Notes under the pieces: model-generated
Databases searched by the model: none
The model's input: only the letters and a program-made list of their open reading frames with translations
Told to the model about the DNA's origin: nothing
DNA from: Marinobacter sp. 2_MG-2023
Lineage (GTDB): Bacteria > Pseudomonadota > Gammaproteobacteria > Pseudomonadales > Oleiphilaceae
Assembly: GCF_030546935.1 (NCBI RefSeq)
Contig: NZ_JAUOPH010000003.1
Coordinates: forward strand, 620,001 to 684,000
Length of the DNA: 64,000 bases
Direction of reading: 5' to 3'
Position numbers and translations under genes: made by a program
Shown here: piece after piece, positions 1 to 8,113 of the stretch
How the letters are laid out: each line of letters begins with the position of its first letter
How positions within the stretch are numbered: position 1 is the first letter of the stretch

Positions 1-66
1 TTGAGTTTTATGTAAACGAAATACACAGTATCCTGTCGGTTGATAAGCAGTCTGGACGGACAAACA

Positions 67-1488
67 ATGTTAAGGAAAACGTTAGACAATTTACCTCTCT
101 CCAGGCCTTATCTATTCGTTACAGCGATTGCGGTCCTTATTTTCTATCCCACCTGGACCAGACTCGCAGAAGCCTGGCTTGAGTTTGAACAGGTTTTGGC
201 ACACGGCCTTGCAACAGCCATTATCTTTCTTGGCCTTTTGCTGATCCATCCGCCCGGGCAAATCGACCGCCAAGCACCGCTCAAACCCTACCATCTTGCC
301 GGCGCAGTTTTGTTAATTATGACAACGCTGGTTTGGGGGTTACTGGAACTGGTTCGCATAGACACCCTGGCCTATCTGTTGTTACCTGCGGGCCTGATCG
401 CAACTGCCTGGGCACTGCTAGGGCTCCCCAGAACATTGAAGTTTCTTCCCTACATCCTCCTTCTCTCACTTTCACTGCCAATCTGGGCAGATGTGGTGCC
501 GGCCCTCGTGGATCTTGCAAGCATTGTCGTCGGAACCTGGGTTGGCTGGTTCGGAATGACAGCCCTTATTGAAGGTAACAGCATCACCCTGCCCTACGGT
601 CGCCTTCTCATTGCCGACGGCTGCTCGGGGATACGCTATTTTGCGATTGCCATCCTGCTGGCCATGATGACATCAATACTTAACGACTACCGCTGGCGCG
701 GCTGGCTGATCACTTTGTTGAGCGCCGCCTTAATTGGCCTGGTCGCAAACTGGGTTCGCATAACCATCCTGGTCGTCGTTGCTTACGAAACCGACATGCA
801 AAGCGAGATAATTGCGGACCATGAAACCATGGGCTGGATGGTGTTTGGGGCTTTCATCCTTCCGGCACTGTACTTTTCACCGGTTCGCAGGCGCGCAGCA
901 AAGCAAAGCGCTCTTGTCAGCGGCGACACCGTGTACAGGAAAGGCATTATTGCGATTGTAGCCGCTGTTGTTCTTGGCCCGATTGCACTCGTAATCGCTC
1001 AAAACACAGCAAGCCAAAAACCAGCATGGACAATCAACCTTCCAAACTTCGAGCAAGTCCAACCTGAGAAAATGCCCTTACCGATGGCTCTTCCAAGAGA
1101 TCTTGATGAGCAAGCCTGGTATTCCGCCAACACCTGGATTTCATTTGCACAGAGCCACAAAAAGAATGTTGATGAAAAACTCGTACCCTATCTTCCGCGG
1201 CTGTTTGATAATTCCATTTGGCATGTTGAAGAACAACTGGAACCCGGTCTCCGGGTGTATCGCAACATCCTCACCAGGAATAAGGTACTGGTAGCTCAAT
1301 GGTATAAGGTGGGCTCACGCACAAGCTTGAGCTATCGCAACGCCAAGCTATTGCAGATACCTGCGGCATTTGCAGGTGAAGCACGATTTGCATTGATCAC
1401 CATTCAGACATTCTGCGGCCCCCGGGATTGCGCAGAGGTGCTGCCTCGAATGCGCACAACAGTAACTTCGGTTGAGAACCAGTTTTAA
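67..1488 (+). CDS. xrtA: Exosortase A with fused C-terminal EpsI domain
   Basis: Polytopic inner-membrane cysteine transpeptidase-like enzyme that recognises PEP-CTERM tails on exported proteins and processes them for anchoring or release. The exosortase triad is visible: Cys186 in ADGCSGIRYF, Arg231 in NWVRI and His252 in DHETMGW, between hydrophobic helices. From about residue 300 a soluble tail matches the EpsI (DUF3485) domain, with the QWYKVGSRTS stretch; a fused EpsI is typical of the XrtA class. A TTG at 40 is also in frame, but the ATG at 67 has GGA-rich sequence in front and gives a normal N-terminus of about 473 residues. The class call is supported by the XrtA-specific genes elsewhere in the window. 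The reading frame is complete. Confidence 0.9.
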   Translation: MLRKTLDNLPLSRPYLFVTAIAVLIFYPTWTRLAEAWLEFEQVLAHGLATAIIFLGLLLIHPPGQIDRQAPLKPYHLAGAVLLIMTTLVWGLLELVRIDTLAYLLLPAGLIATAWALLGLPRTLKFLPYILLLSLSLPIWADVVPALVDLASIVVGTWVGWFGMTALIEGNSITLPYGRLLIADGCSGIRYFAIAILLAMMTSILNDYRWRGWLITLLSAALIGLVANWVRITILVVVAYETDMQSEIIADHETMGWMVFGAFILPALYFSPVRRRAAKQSALVSGDTVYRKGIIAIVAAVVLGPIALVIAQNTASQKPAWTINLPNFEQVQPEKMPLPMALPRDLDEQAWYSANTWISFAQSHKKNVDEKLVPYLPRLFDNSIWHVEEQLEPGLRVYRNILTRNKVLVAQWYKVGSRTSLSYRNAKLLQIPAAFAGEARFALITIQTFCGPRDCAEVLPRMRTTVTSVENQF

Positions 1489-1743
1489 TGAAACCTTCAC
1501 ATCAGGTTAAAAAACAACCAATTTAACATTATTTAACAAAATTACACTTAGCCAAATTCTTCTGATTTCGCTCCAACTGATTGTTTGCACGCCCATTCTT
1601 TTAGGCAAGGTGCTTTCACGCCCTTAACTATACGACATATTTTGTCAACCCTTTCTCGATTAAAATCGTCGCCTCTAATGAAAACTACGACACAGAATTT
1701 GATTACGTGTTCGTAAAGTCACCAATACAACTTGGAAGCGCCA

Positions 1744-3366
1744 GTGAACCGCACCTCAACCGAGTCTGCAATTGCCGAATGGGTCACTATTCTTGGTGAG
1801 CCCGCAGTCATTACGGCTCGTGCAGCAGACTTTGGTATTTCGACAATCGGAACAAAGCGCTCTATTCCGGCTGTGCTCCGACCAGAAAACCAGGAACAAG
1901 TTGCAGCGGTTCTTCAGGTAGCGCAAAAGTGGCAAGTCGCAGTTTACCCCGTAAGTACAGGCAATAACTGGGGCTATGGAAGTGCAAACCCGGTCGAAAA
2001 CGGCTGCGTTATTCTTGATCTTAGCCGGCTCAATCGCATTTCCGGTTTCGACCCAGAATTGGGTGTAGTCACAGTCGAGCCAGGTGTAACCCAGGGCGCT
2101 CTCAGAGAATTCCTTGATAGTCATGACGGCAACTACCTGGTCCCGGTAACCGGAGCGGGCCCCACCTGCAGCATTCTTGGCAACGCGCTTGAACGGGGTT
2201 ATGGCATCACACCGATTACGGACCATTTTGCAGCGGTAACAAGAATAGAAGCAGTCCTTCCCGACGGCTCCCTTTATCGGACGCCGCTCAGCGAACTTGG
2301 CGGTGCGGAAGTCGACGGGCTTTTCAAGTGGGGGCTAGGCCCTTATCTCGATGGACTTTTCAGTCAGGGAAATTTCGGCGTTGTGGTGAACATGACGATT
2401 GCTCTTGCACCAGTTCCCGACACAGTGACCGCATTTTTCTTTTCGACGAAAGAAGACGAAAAACTGGAAGCCCTCGTACCGGCAGTCCGGGAGGTATTGC
2501 GAGCACTCGGAGGTTCGGTTGTGGCAATTAATCTGCTCAACAGCCAGCGCATGCTCTCGATGATGACACCCTTCCCCGAAGACAAGGCCGTTGACGGTGT
2601 GCTCCCGGCTCACGAAGTTGAAAGTCTTGCCAACCGCCATGGCGTTCCAGCGTGGAGTGGAGTTGGCGCGATTTACGCCTCAAAGGAAGTAGCCCGGGCG
2701 GCCAGACGCACGCTACGGCGACTTCTCGGGCCGGCTACCGACCGACTCATTTTTATCAATCAGCGCAAAGTTGAGATGGCAAGAACATTTGCCCGCGTAA
2801 TGCCTGGCGGACTGGGCACACGAGTTAAAGGCATGGCCGATACGCTCGCGGGCGCCCTGGAAATCATGCACGGCACCCCTAATGATGTGGCTTTGGCACT
2901 GGCATATTGGCGTTCGGGCGCCCTGCCCGCTCCCGGGCAACCCAAAAATCCCGCTCGGGACGGCTGTGGGCTTATATGGTTCGCACCTCTGGTTCCAATA
3001 CGGAGCAATGACGCTCGCCGCTATATCCAAATGGTTGAAAGAGTGTGCCCCCAGTACGGTGTCAATCCCCTCATTACATTGACAACCGTAAACGATCGCT
3101 GCTTTGACTCCACCGTTCCGCTGCTTTTTGATCGAAATGACACGGAAGCAACTGCGCGGGCCAACGATTGCTATCGCGCACTATACGCCGCCGGACAGCG
3201 GGAAGGTTTTCTGCCCTACCGCCTTAATATCGACGCCATGGACATTCTTAATACCGGTGGCTCTGTTTACTCTGGACTGACCAGCAAACTGAAAGCTGCC
3301 GTCGACCCTAATTTCATCCTGGCACCCGGACGTTACGTGCCCAGGGTAAAGCGTTCCGAGGTCTGA
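1744..3366 (+). CDS. FAD-linked oxidase, vanillyl-alcohol oxidase/4-cresol dehydrogenase type
   Basis: Predicted cytoplasmic flavoprotein of about 540 residues. The N-terminal PCMH-type FAD domain is seen around residues 40-230, with a SIPAVLRPENQEQVAAVL start, the TGNNWGYGSANPV segment and a VTVEPGVTQGAL strand. The C-terminal half fits the substrate cap of the 4-cresol dehydrogenase/vanillyl-alcohol oxidase group, which oxidises para-substituted phenols. No signal peptide is visible. The TTG at 1732 opens the frame, but GTG at 1744 has GGAAG five bases upstream and is preferred. It sits between xrtA and the exosortase-associated acyltransferase on the same strand, so a role tied to the sorting/EPS system is possible, but the substrate cannot be read from sequence. 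Confidence 0.8.
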   Translation: MNRTSTESAIAEWVTILGEPAVITARAADFGISTIGTKRSIPAVLRPENQEQVAAVLQVAQKWQVAVYPVSTGNNWGYGSANPVENGCVILDLSRLNRISGFDPELGVVTVEPGVTQGALREFLDSHDGNYLVPVTGAGPTCSILGNALERGYGITPITDHFAAVTRIEAVLPDGSLYRTPLSELGGAEVDGLFKWGLGPYLDGLFSQGNFGVVVNMTIALAPVPDTVTAFFFSTKEDEKLEALVPAVREVLRALGGSVVAINLLNSQRMLSMMTPFPEDKAVDGVLPAHEVESLANRHGVPAWSGVGAIYASKEVARAARRTLRRLLGPATDRLIFINQRKVEMARTFARVMPGGLGTRVKGMADTLAGALEIMHGTPNDVALALAYWRSGALPAPGQPKNPARDGCGLIWFAPLVPIRSNDARRYIQMVERVCPQYGVNPLITLTTVNDRCFDSTVPLLFDRNDTEATARANDCYRALYAAGQREGFLPYRLNIDAMDILNTGGSVYSGLTSKLKAAVDPNFILAPGRYVPRVKRSEV

Positions 3367-3472
3367 TTGCTGTTACCTCGACACACCCGTAGCAAGCCGC
3401 CTGTCTATTTTAAAACGGCACTACTTTTTCGGCATAAAAACCCATGGACCGGGAAAGAATGAGGATTTTAAA

Positions 3473-4312
3473 ATGAACTCAGGGTTTACTCATCAACTTA
3501 AAGCAGAAATAACTAACAACAACCTGCCCCAGACCGATGTCAGTAGCATTTTTAACTCGGTGTTCAACGTCCAACTGGCGACGTCACCAGAGACTATTAA
3601 CGAAGTTTTCGAGCTGCGCTATCAGGTTTATTGCATCGACCGCCCATTCGAGGACCCAAATTGCTTCGCGGATAAACGCGAACATGATGATTATGATCCC
3701 CGATCTACACACGCTCTGATTCGTCACAAAATGACAGGAGACAGCGTAGCTGCCGTTCGCCTCGTTATGGCCGGCGAAAATCCCGAACAGGCCGATTTTC
3801 CCATGGAAGGTCCCTGTTTTCACCGTATGGACCAGGCCGCACAGGAAGCACTTGCCGAGGCGCCCCGCCAACAGATCGCAGAAATATCACGAATGGCGGT
3901 CAGCCGGGAGTTTCGTCGGCGACTCACGGAGGAGAAATCAGTCTCCGGCATCAGTGCGCCCGCATACTACAGCGATTCGGAAAATGGCAAACGCGCCATG
4001 CCCTATATCAGCCTCGGGCTTTTTTGCGCAATTCTCCAGATGTCGGTCAAACACGGCATAACCCACTGGATGGCCGTCATGGAACCTGCACAGCTGCGCC
4101 TGTTAAAGCGGTTTGGTGTGGAGTTCGATCACGTGGGGCCCGTAATGGAATATCACGGCAGCCGCCGTCCGGCCTTCACCGAAGCCGCATCGCTGATTGA
4201 AGGCATGAGGAGTCGCCGGCCGGATGTGTGGTCTCTGGTTACTGACGGTGGACGATATTTGCCGGCAAAACCTGACACCGACTATAAGCTAAACGCCAGA
4301 CAGGTTGCGTAA
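3473..4312 (+). CDS. PEP-CTERM/exosortase system-associated acyltransferase (LuxI-like)
   Basis: 279-residue GNAT-fold protein of the family found with exosortase systems and distantly related to acyl-homoserine-lactone synthases. The sequence shows the typical FELRYQVYCIDRPFED segment near residues 45-60 (counterpart of the LuxI RxxVF region), then a VAAVRLV strand and the EISRMAVSREFRRR core near residue 140. GAGGA lies eight bases before the ATG. It follows the FAD oxidase by about 106 bp and ends at a strong bidirectional terminator. The acyl donor and acceptor are unknown for the family; whether it makes a diffusible signal or modifies polysaccharide is not known. Confidence 0.85.
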   Translation: MNSGFTHQLKAEITNNNLPQTDVSSIFNSVFNVQLATSPETINEVFELRYQVYCIDRPFEDPNCFADKREHDDYDPRSTHALIRHKMTGDSVAAVRLVMAGENPEQADFPMEGPCFHRMDQAAQEALAEAPRQQIAEISRMAVSREFRRRLTEEKSVSGISAPAYYSDSENGKRAMPYISLGLFCAILQMSVKHGITHWMAVMEPAQLRLLKRFGVEFDHVGPVMEYHGSRRPAFTEAASLIEGMRSRRPDVWSLVTDGGRYLPAKPDTDYKLNARQVA

Positions 4313-4329
4313 TTTCATCCTGCATCATT

Positions 4330-4361
4330 AAAAAAGCCCCGCTTCTTAGCGGGGCTTTTTT
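4330..4361. terminator. Bidirectional rho-independent terminator
   Basis: An A6 tract, a GC-rich stem (GCCCCGC pairing with GCGGGGC), a six-base loop TTCTTA and a T6 tract. It lies between the converging acyltransferase and PEP-CTERM genes and can serve both. Confidence 0.92.
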
Positions 4362-4364
4362 ACA

Positions 4365-5174
4365 TTATGCCTTTGCTGCTTTTCTTCTACGTGACAGACC
4401 AAGGCCAGCGAGACCCATACCCAGCAGAGCCAAAGTGCCTGGCTCAGGTACCATCTCTACGGCTGTAATGCGGAACTTAGTCTGGAAGTTGGTAACAGCA
4501 TTCTCTGCCGTCACAAGCCCCACACAGCCGTTTGGAGCACCCGCTGCTGCGCAGCTATCGTCACCCAAGGCTGTCAGGTTAGCCAGGTTCAGAAACAACG
4601 AGTAGGTGTAGCCGCTATAATCGAACTCGGATTTAAATTCATAGCTGCCATCCAAAAGGAGATCAGCACCGCTCACGTCCGCAATGGTGAAAATGTCAGC
4701 ACAGGGAGCGCCGATTGGCTCGACACATGCTCCACCATTAGGTGTTTCTGTGAAGAAGCTCGCAAACGTCGTATCGGCCGCTGGAAGCGAAGGAGCTGCG
4801 GGGCTGAATGGAGTCAATGTGAGGGTAGAAATCAAGTCAAAGCTGCTCAACGCTGTGCCCGCAGCGGGAAGAACGTTATTGGTATGGGTGAATACCCCAC
4901 CATTTACGTAACCTCCATCAGTGATTAAACCGCTTGGCGCACTGGCGCTCGAAATCCCGACAGATGATTGAGGTCCCGCCCCAACGCCCCACGAGAGAAG
5001 ATTAGTGCCTTCCCCGGAAACAGAGCCGGTTCCGCCAGTGTCGGAAATGTTATCGAACACACTTTCGACGTTAAAGCCCCAATCGGTAACCAAAGCAGCG
5101 CTGGCTGACTGCGCGCCTAATACAAAAGGTACGACCAGGGATGATAAAAGCGTTCTTTTTAGGGATGTTTTCAT
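4365..5174 (-). CDS. PEP-CTERM sorting-domain protein
   Basis: Secreted 269-residue substrate of the exosortase. The N-terminus is a Sec signal peptide (MKTSLKRTLLSS, hydrophobic core, likely cleavage after QSASA). The middle is Ser/Gly/Thr/Ala rich with two cysteine pairs and no recognised enzyme domain. The C-terminus has VPEPGT, a short transmembrane stretch and an arginine/lysine cluster (SRRRKAAKA), the full PEP-CTERM signal. AGGAG lies just upstream of the ATG. A sigma-54-type promoter lies about 70 bp upstream of the start. The function of the mature part is unknown; proteins of this type are associated with biofilm or floc matrix. Confidence 0.93.
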   Translation of the reverse strand: MKTSLKRTLLSSLVVPFVLGAQSASAALVTDWGFNVESVFDNISDTGGTGSVSGEGTNLLSWGVGAGPQSSVGISSASAPSGLITDGGYVNGGVFTHTNNVLPAAGTALSSFDLISTLTLTPFSPAAPSLPAADTTFASFFTETPNGGACVEPIGAPCADIFTIADVSGADLLLDGSYEFKSEFDYSGYTYSLFLNLANLTALGDDSCAAAGAPNGCVGLVTAENAVTNFQTKFRITAVEMVPEPGTLALLGMGLAGLGLSRRRKAAKA

Positions 5175-5246
5175 GGTTTTCTCTCCTTGAAGGTGGACGC
5201 CGGCAGCTGAAATTCAGATCAGTCGGTCAGCGCTAAAGAGTAGAGA

Positions 5247-5261
5247 GCATCATCCATGCCA
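5247..5261 (-). promoter_or_regulatory. Sigma-54-type -24/-12 promoter of the PEP-CTERM gene at 4365-5174
   Basis: On the minus strand the sequence reads TGGCAT, five bases, ATGCT; GG and GC are separated by exactly ten bases as required for sigma-54. It deviates from the consensus TGGCAC-N5-TTGC at two positions. The same type of element precedes the two other PEP-CTERM genes in the window, which raises confidence. Confidence 0.65.
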
Positions 5262-5648
5262 CGTACTTAAAACTGTTACCTATCAACAAAGTGAAATAAT
5301 GTTAAATGAAAAATTAACCGGTATGTAGCTGTAGGTGTAAATATCTTCGACATTAAAGGGGTGCATATACCCCGCCTGGAGCGGCATGTGCATTTTAGTG
5401 GTGCTTCCAACAGAACCTCTCAGAACAAAAACATTTAAAGAATCATTTGAAAGTCCTTCCAAGACTAAAAACAAACGTAAACGGCGGATTGACCACAAAG
5501 TTCGTAAATTATACTGACGCTTGCAAAAATCAACGCTATCTATAAGAAGGAGTAGCCTTTTTAGATCCTTGCTACACTGAATGATAAGAACAATGCGGTC
5601 TTGGGGCTTTTCAAATGGTTCGCTAATCGAAAAGAAAGGACTCTTACA
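5262..5648. other. Intergenic region upstream of the CDP-alcohol phosphotransferase gene
   Basis: About 390 bp between divergent genes, AT-rich. It holds a small hairpin (GGGGT and ACCCC arms around 5358-5373). I could not define a convincing sigma-70 promoter for the plus-strand operon that begins at 5649, although one is expected here. Confidence 0.4.
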
Positions 5649-6527
5649 ATGGATAAAAATAATGAGTTCCAAACGCTCAAAGCACGTGAATGGTCTCTTT
5701 TCGCGGAAAGAGGTGACTATTTCACGCGTTGGTTTGGCCTTCCTGTTTCACTCCGGATTTCCAATCTGTATCTGAATCTCGGGCTGAACGAGAACCATGC
5801 CTCAGCTTCAATGTTCATCACCGGCCTTATTGGAGCTGCTTTGATGATCTTTGGCCCCTGGGGGATTCTCTTAGGCGCCTCTTTTCTGGTAGTGCACCAC
5901 TTGTTTGACTACGTGGATGGCCAAATTGCGAGACATAACGGCCGCGCCAGCGTAAACGGAGCGGTACTGGATCGCTGGAATCACTTCCTCGTAGAGTCAG
6001 CAACCTTTCCCTGCCTTGCTTTTGGTTTATATCTTGACAGTGGCCAGGTCTGGCCATGGATTGCGGTGTGGATTCTTTATATCTGGAACCGTTTTCGTGT
6101 ATTGCTCGCCCAACTCCCTGCGAACATAATGTCAGAAGAATTATCGCGGTACCCATTGCTTGAACGTGAGATGATGCGCGCCAATCTGTCGAAGGTACTA
6201 AAGCAATCAGTTAGCCCCAAACCCGTAAATAATGAAAACGGCGATGGTGGCGAGCACAAAGAAACCAGATCCGGCATCAGGTCCTATATTTCCCGCTTCC
6301 GAGTAGCGAGCACATCCTATAATGGCTTCACTATATTGCTTTGGTTTGGCGCAGCACTCGATCTCATTACAGAGCATTTTTTTTCGAAAGGTGGCGCAAT
6401 TGAAACGGTAATTCTCATACTTGCTGTATATTCGGTTCTTAACATTATCGATTACTCCTGGACTTACATCCGCTCAGACAGGGTTGCTATAGAACTCACT
6501 GCCCGGCTGAAAAGTTTCGCAAAGTGA
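5649..6527 (+). CDS. CDP-alcohol phosphatidyltransferase family protein
   Basis: Integral membrane protein of 292 residues that should move a phospho-alcohol from a CDP-activated donor to an acceptor. The family motif lies at residues 87-112: D87-YV-D90-G-QI-AR, eight residues, G, AVL, D108, RWN, then His112. The fourth aspartate of the canonical motif, often the catalytic base, is therefore histidine. Hydrophobic segments flank the motif. A TTG at 5601 is in frame, but ATG 5649 has AAAGGA eight bases upstream. First gene of the plus-strand EPS block and 24 bp before a flippase gene, so its acceptor could be a lipid-linked sugar or polymer rather than a phospholipid precursor; this is inference. 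Confidence 0.8.
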   Translation: MDKNNEFQTLKAREWSLFAERGDYFTRWFGLPVSLRISNLYLNLGLNENHASASMFITGLIGAALMIFGPWGILLGASFLVVHHLFDYVDGQIARHNGRASVNGAVLDRWNHFLVESATFPCLAFGLYLDSGQVWPWIAVWILYIWNRFRVLLAQLPANIMSEELSRYPLLEREMMRANLSKVLKQSVSPKPVNNENGDGGEHKETRSGIRSYISRFRVASTSYNGFTILLWFGAALDLITEHFFSKGGAIETVILILAVYSVLNIIDYSWTYIRSDRVAIELTARLKSFAK

Positions 6528-6551
6528 TAAGGCATTTCGTACCTGAAATTT

Positions 6552-8009
6552 ATGTCAATTAGCCAAAAAGTCGTCAAAAGCGCAGGATTTCTACTGGGCT
6601 TGCAGCTCATACATCGTGGTTTAGGAATTGTCAGTACACTCATTCTTGCCCGGCTATTAACTCCGGATCATTTTGGCATCGTTGCACTGGTTACCATCGC
6701 TCTTCAGTTTTTTGAATTATTAGTGGAAACCGGTAACAGGCAATACATCGTTCAGAAATCGGTACTTGAAGACGAAGATCTCAATACCGCGTGGACTCTG
6801 GATTTCCTGTCGAAATCTCTGATTGCCGGACTCATTATATGCGCGTCGTCTTTTGTCGCAGCTTGGTTCAATGAGCCGGAGCTCACTCTCGCACTCGCGG
6901 TTGCCGCTTTAGCCCTACCAATACGTGCCCTGAAAACGCCAGGAATGCTGCGCCTTGCACGGCACATAAACTACAAACCCCTTTTTAAACTAAGCCTCTG
7001 GCAAAAGGGAATCTCCTTTCTGACCGTTATTACAATTGCACTTATCCATCCCAGCTATTGGGCAATCATAGCCGGGAATCTGGTTGCCGCCGTTATTTTT
7101 ACTGTTGGCTCCTACCAGGTAGATTCTTACCGGCCCAGCTGGTCCCTAAAAAAACTTCGTGAACAGTGGGGATTTTCTCAGTGGTTGCTTTTACGAGGCA
7201 TCGTCGGATTCACCCGCTCACAAATTGATAACCTAATGGTCTCCCGCTTGTTTGGAACCACTCAACTGGGTGGTTATAACCTGGTACGTGAAGTCAGTCT
7301 GTTGCCAGCACTTTCAGCCATAATCCCCATGAGTGAACCATTACTGGCCGCGATCGCAGACAGTAAATCAGATAGAGAGGCTCTCGCTTACCGTGTTCGT
7401 TTGAGCCTTGCGTTGATGATAACGGTGCTTACGCCTGTAACCACCTTCATCATGCTATATCCCGAACTGATTATTCGGGTATTGCTTGGCCAGGACTGGT
7501 CTGAATTTTCCTCACTGCTGAAGCCCTTCGGGCTTTTTTTCTTCACTTTCTGCCTGTTTGCTCTGGTGAGCGATGCCCTTATTGCCCAAGGAAAGGTCAA
7601 ACTGCTTTTCTGGTTCGACGTCATTTCAACCGCGGTAATTATTGCCGTTCTCTGGCTGACGGCTACAGGTGGTCTGGAAATCATGGCCTGGGCTCGAGGC
7701 TGGCTGGCTGCTGCAACCACGGTTGCGCTGCTGCTGATCCTGGAGCAACGAACAAGGTTCTCACTAATGAAGCTCCTCTTTCTATGCATCCCGACTCTGG
7801 CAGGAACGTCATTGGCTGTTGCTGTGGTTCAGTCGCTTGATCTTTCAGGCAGCAATTTTCTGATTCAGTTTTTCGTTCTTGGCACTCTTCATGTAATAAC
7901 AGCAGCGCTAAGCACTGGGGTTATTGGTCTGTTTTTGCTTAAAGAAACCGAAGAGTGGGGCCAGCTTCGTTATCTGGCAAACAAAGCTCTCGGCAAAGGA
8001 AAGGCCTGA
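6552..8009 (+). CDS. Lipopolysaccharide/EPS flippase, MOP superfamily (Wzx-like)
   Basis: 485-residue polytopic membrane protein, the usual length for Wzx/PST flippases, which move undecaprenyl-linked repeat units across the inner membrane. It opens with a short cytoplasmic helix and GFLLGLQLIHRGLGIVSTLILARLLTPDHFG, the typical first-helix pattern RLLTPxxFG, and continues with about twelve to fourteen hydrophobic helices. It lies 24 bp downstream of the CDP-alcohol phosphotransferase. A second flippase of the same superfamily is encoded at 20828-22270 on the other strand. Confidence 0.88.
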   Translation: MSISQKVVKSAGFLLGLQLIHRGLGIVSTLILARLLTPDHFGIVALVTIALQFFELLVETGNRQYIVQKSVLEDEDLNTAWTLDFLSKSLIAGLIICASSFVAAWFNEPELTLALAVAALALPIRALKTPGMLRLARHINYKPLFKLSLWQKGISFLTVITIALIHPSYWAIIAGNLVAAVIFTVGSYQVDSYRPSWSLKKLREQWGFSQWLLLRGIVGFTRSQIDNLMVSRLFGTTQLGGYNLVREVSLLPALSAIIPMSEPLLAAIADSKSDREALAYRVRLSLALMITVLTPVTTFIMLYPELIIRVLLGQDWSEFSSLLKPFGLFFFTFCLFALVSDALIAQGKVKLLFWFDVISTAVIIAVLWLTATGGLEIMAWARGWLAAATTVALLLILEQRTRFSLMKLLFLCIPTLAGTSLAVAVVQSLDLSGSNFLIQFFVLGTLHVITAALSTGVIGLFLLKETEEWGQLRYLANKALGKGKA

Positions 8010-8113
8010 AACCTATAGCTCTCAATGCAGTCAGGTTCAAAATGTAGCTTTATGTTACAAAATCAACGGACTATCCTATGCACCACACAGGGAGCCAGGC
8101 AGTAGGCAGATTT

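Noticed and set aside
3411..3435. GGCAC-containing sequence before the acyltransferase as a sigma-54 site
   Set aside because: Ten bases after GG the sequence is TC, not GC, so the spacing rule fails.
5376..5392. Sigma-54-like sequence TGGAGC-GGCAT-GTGCA upstream of the CDP-alcohol phosphotransferase
   Set aside because: Only the GG/GC spacing fits; the hexamers deviate at several places and it is about 260 bp from the start codon.
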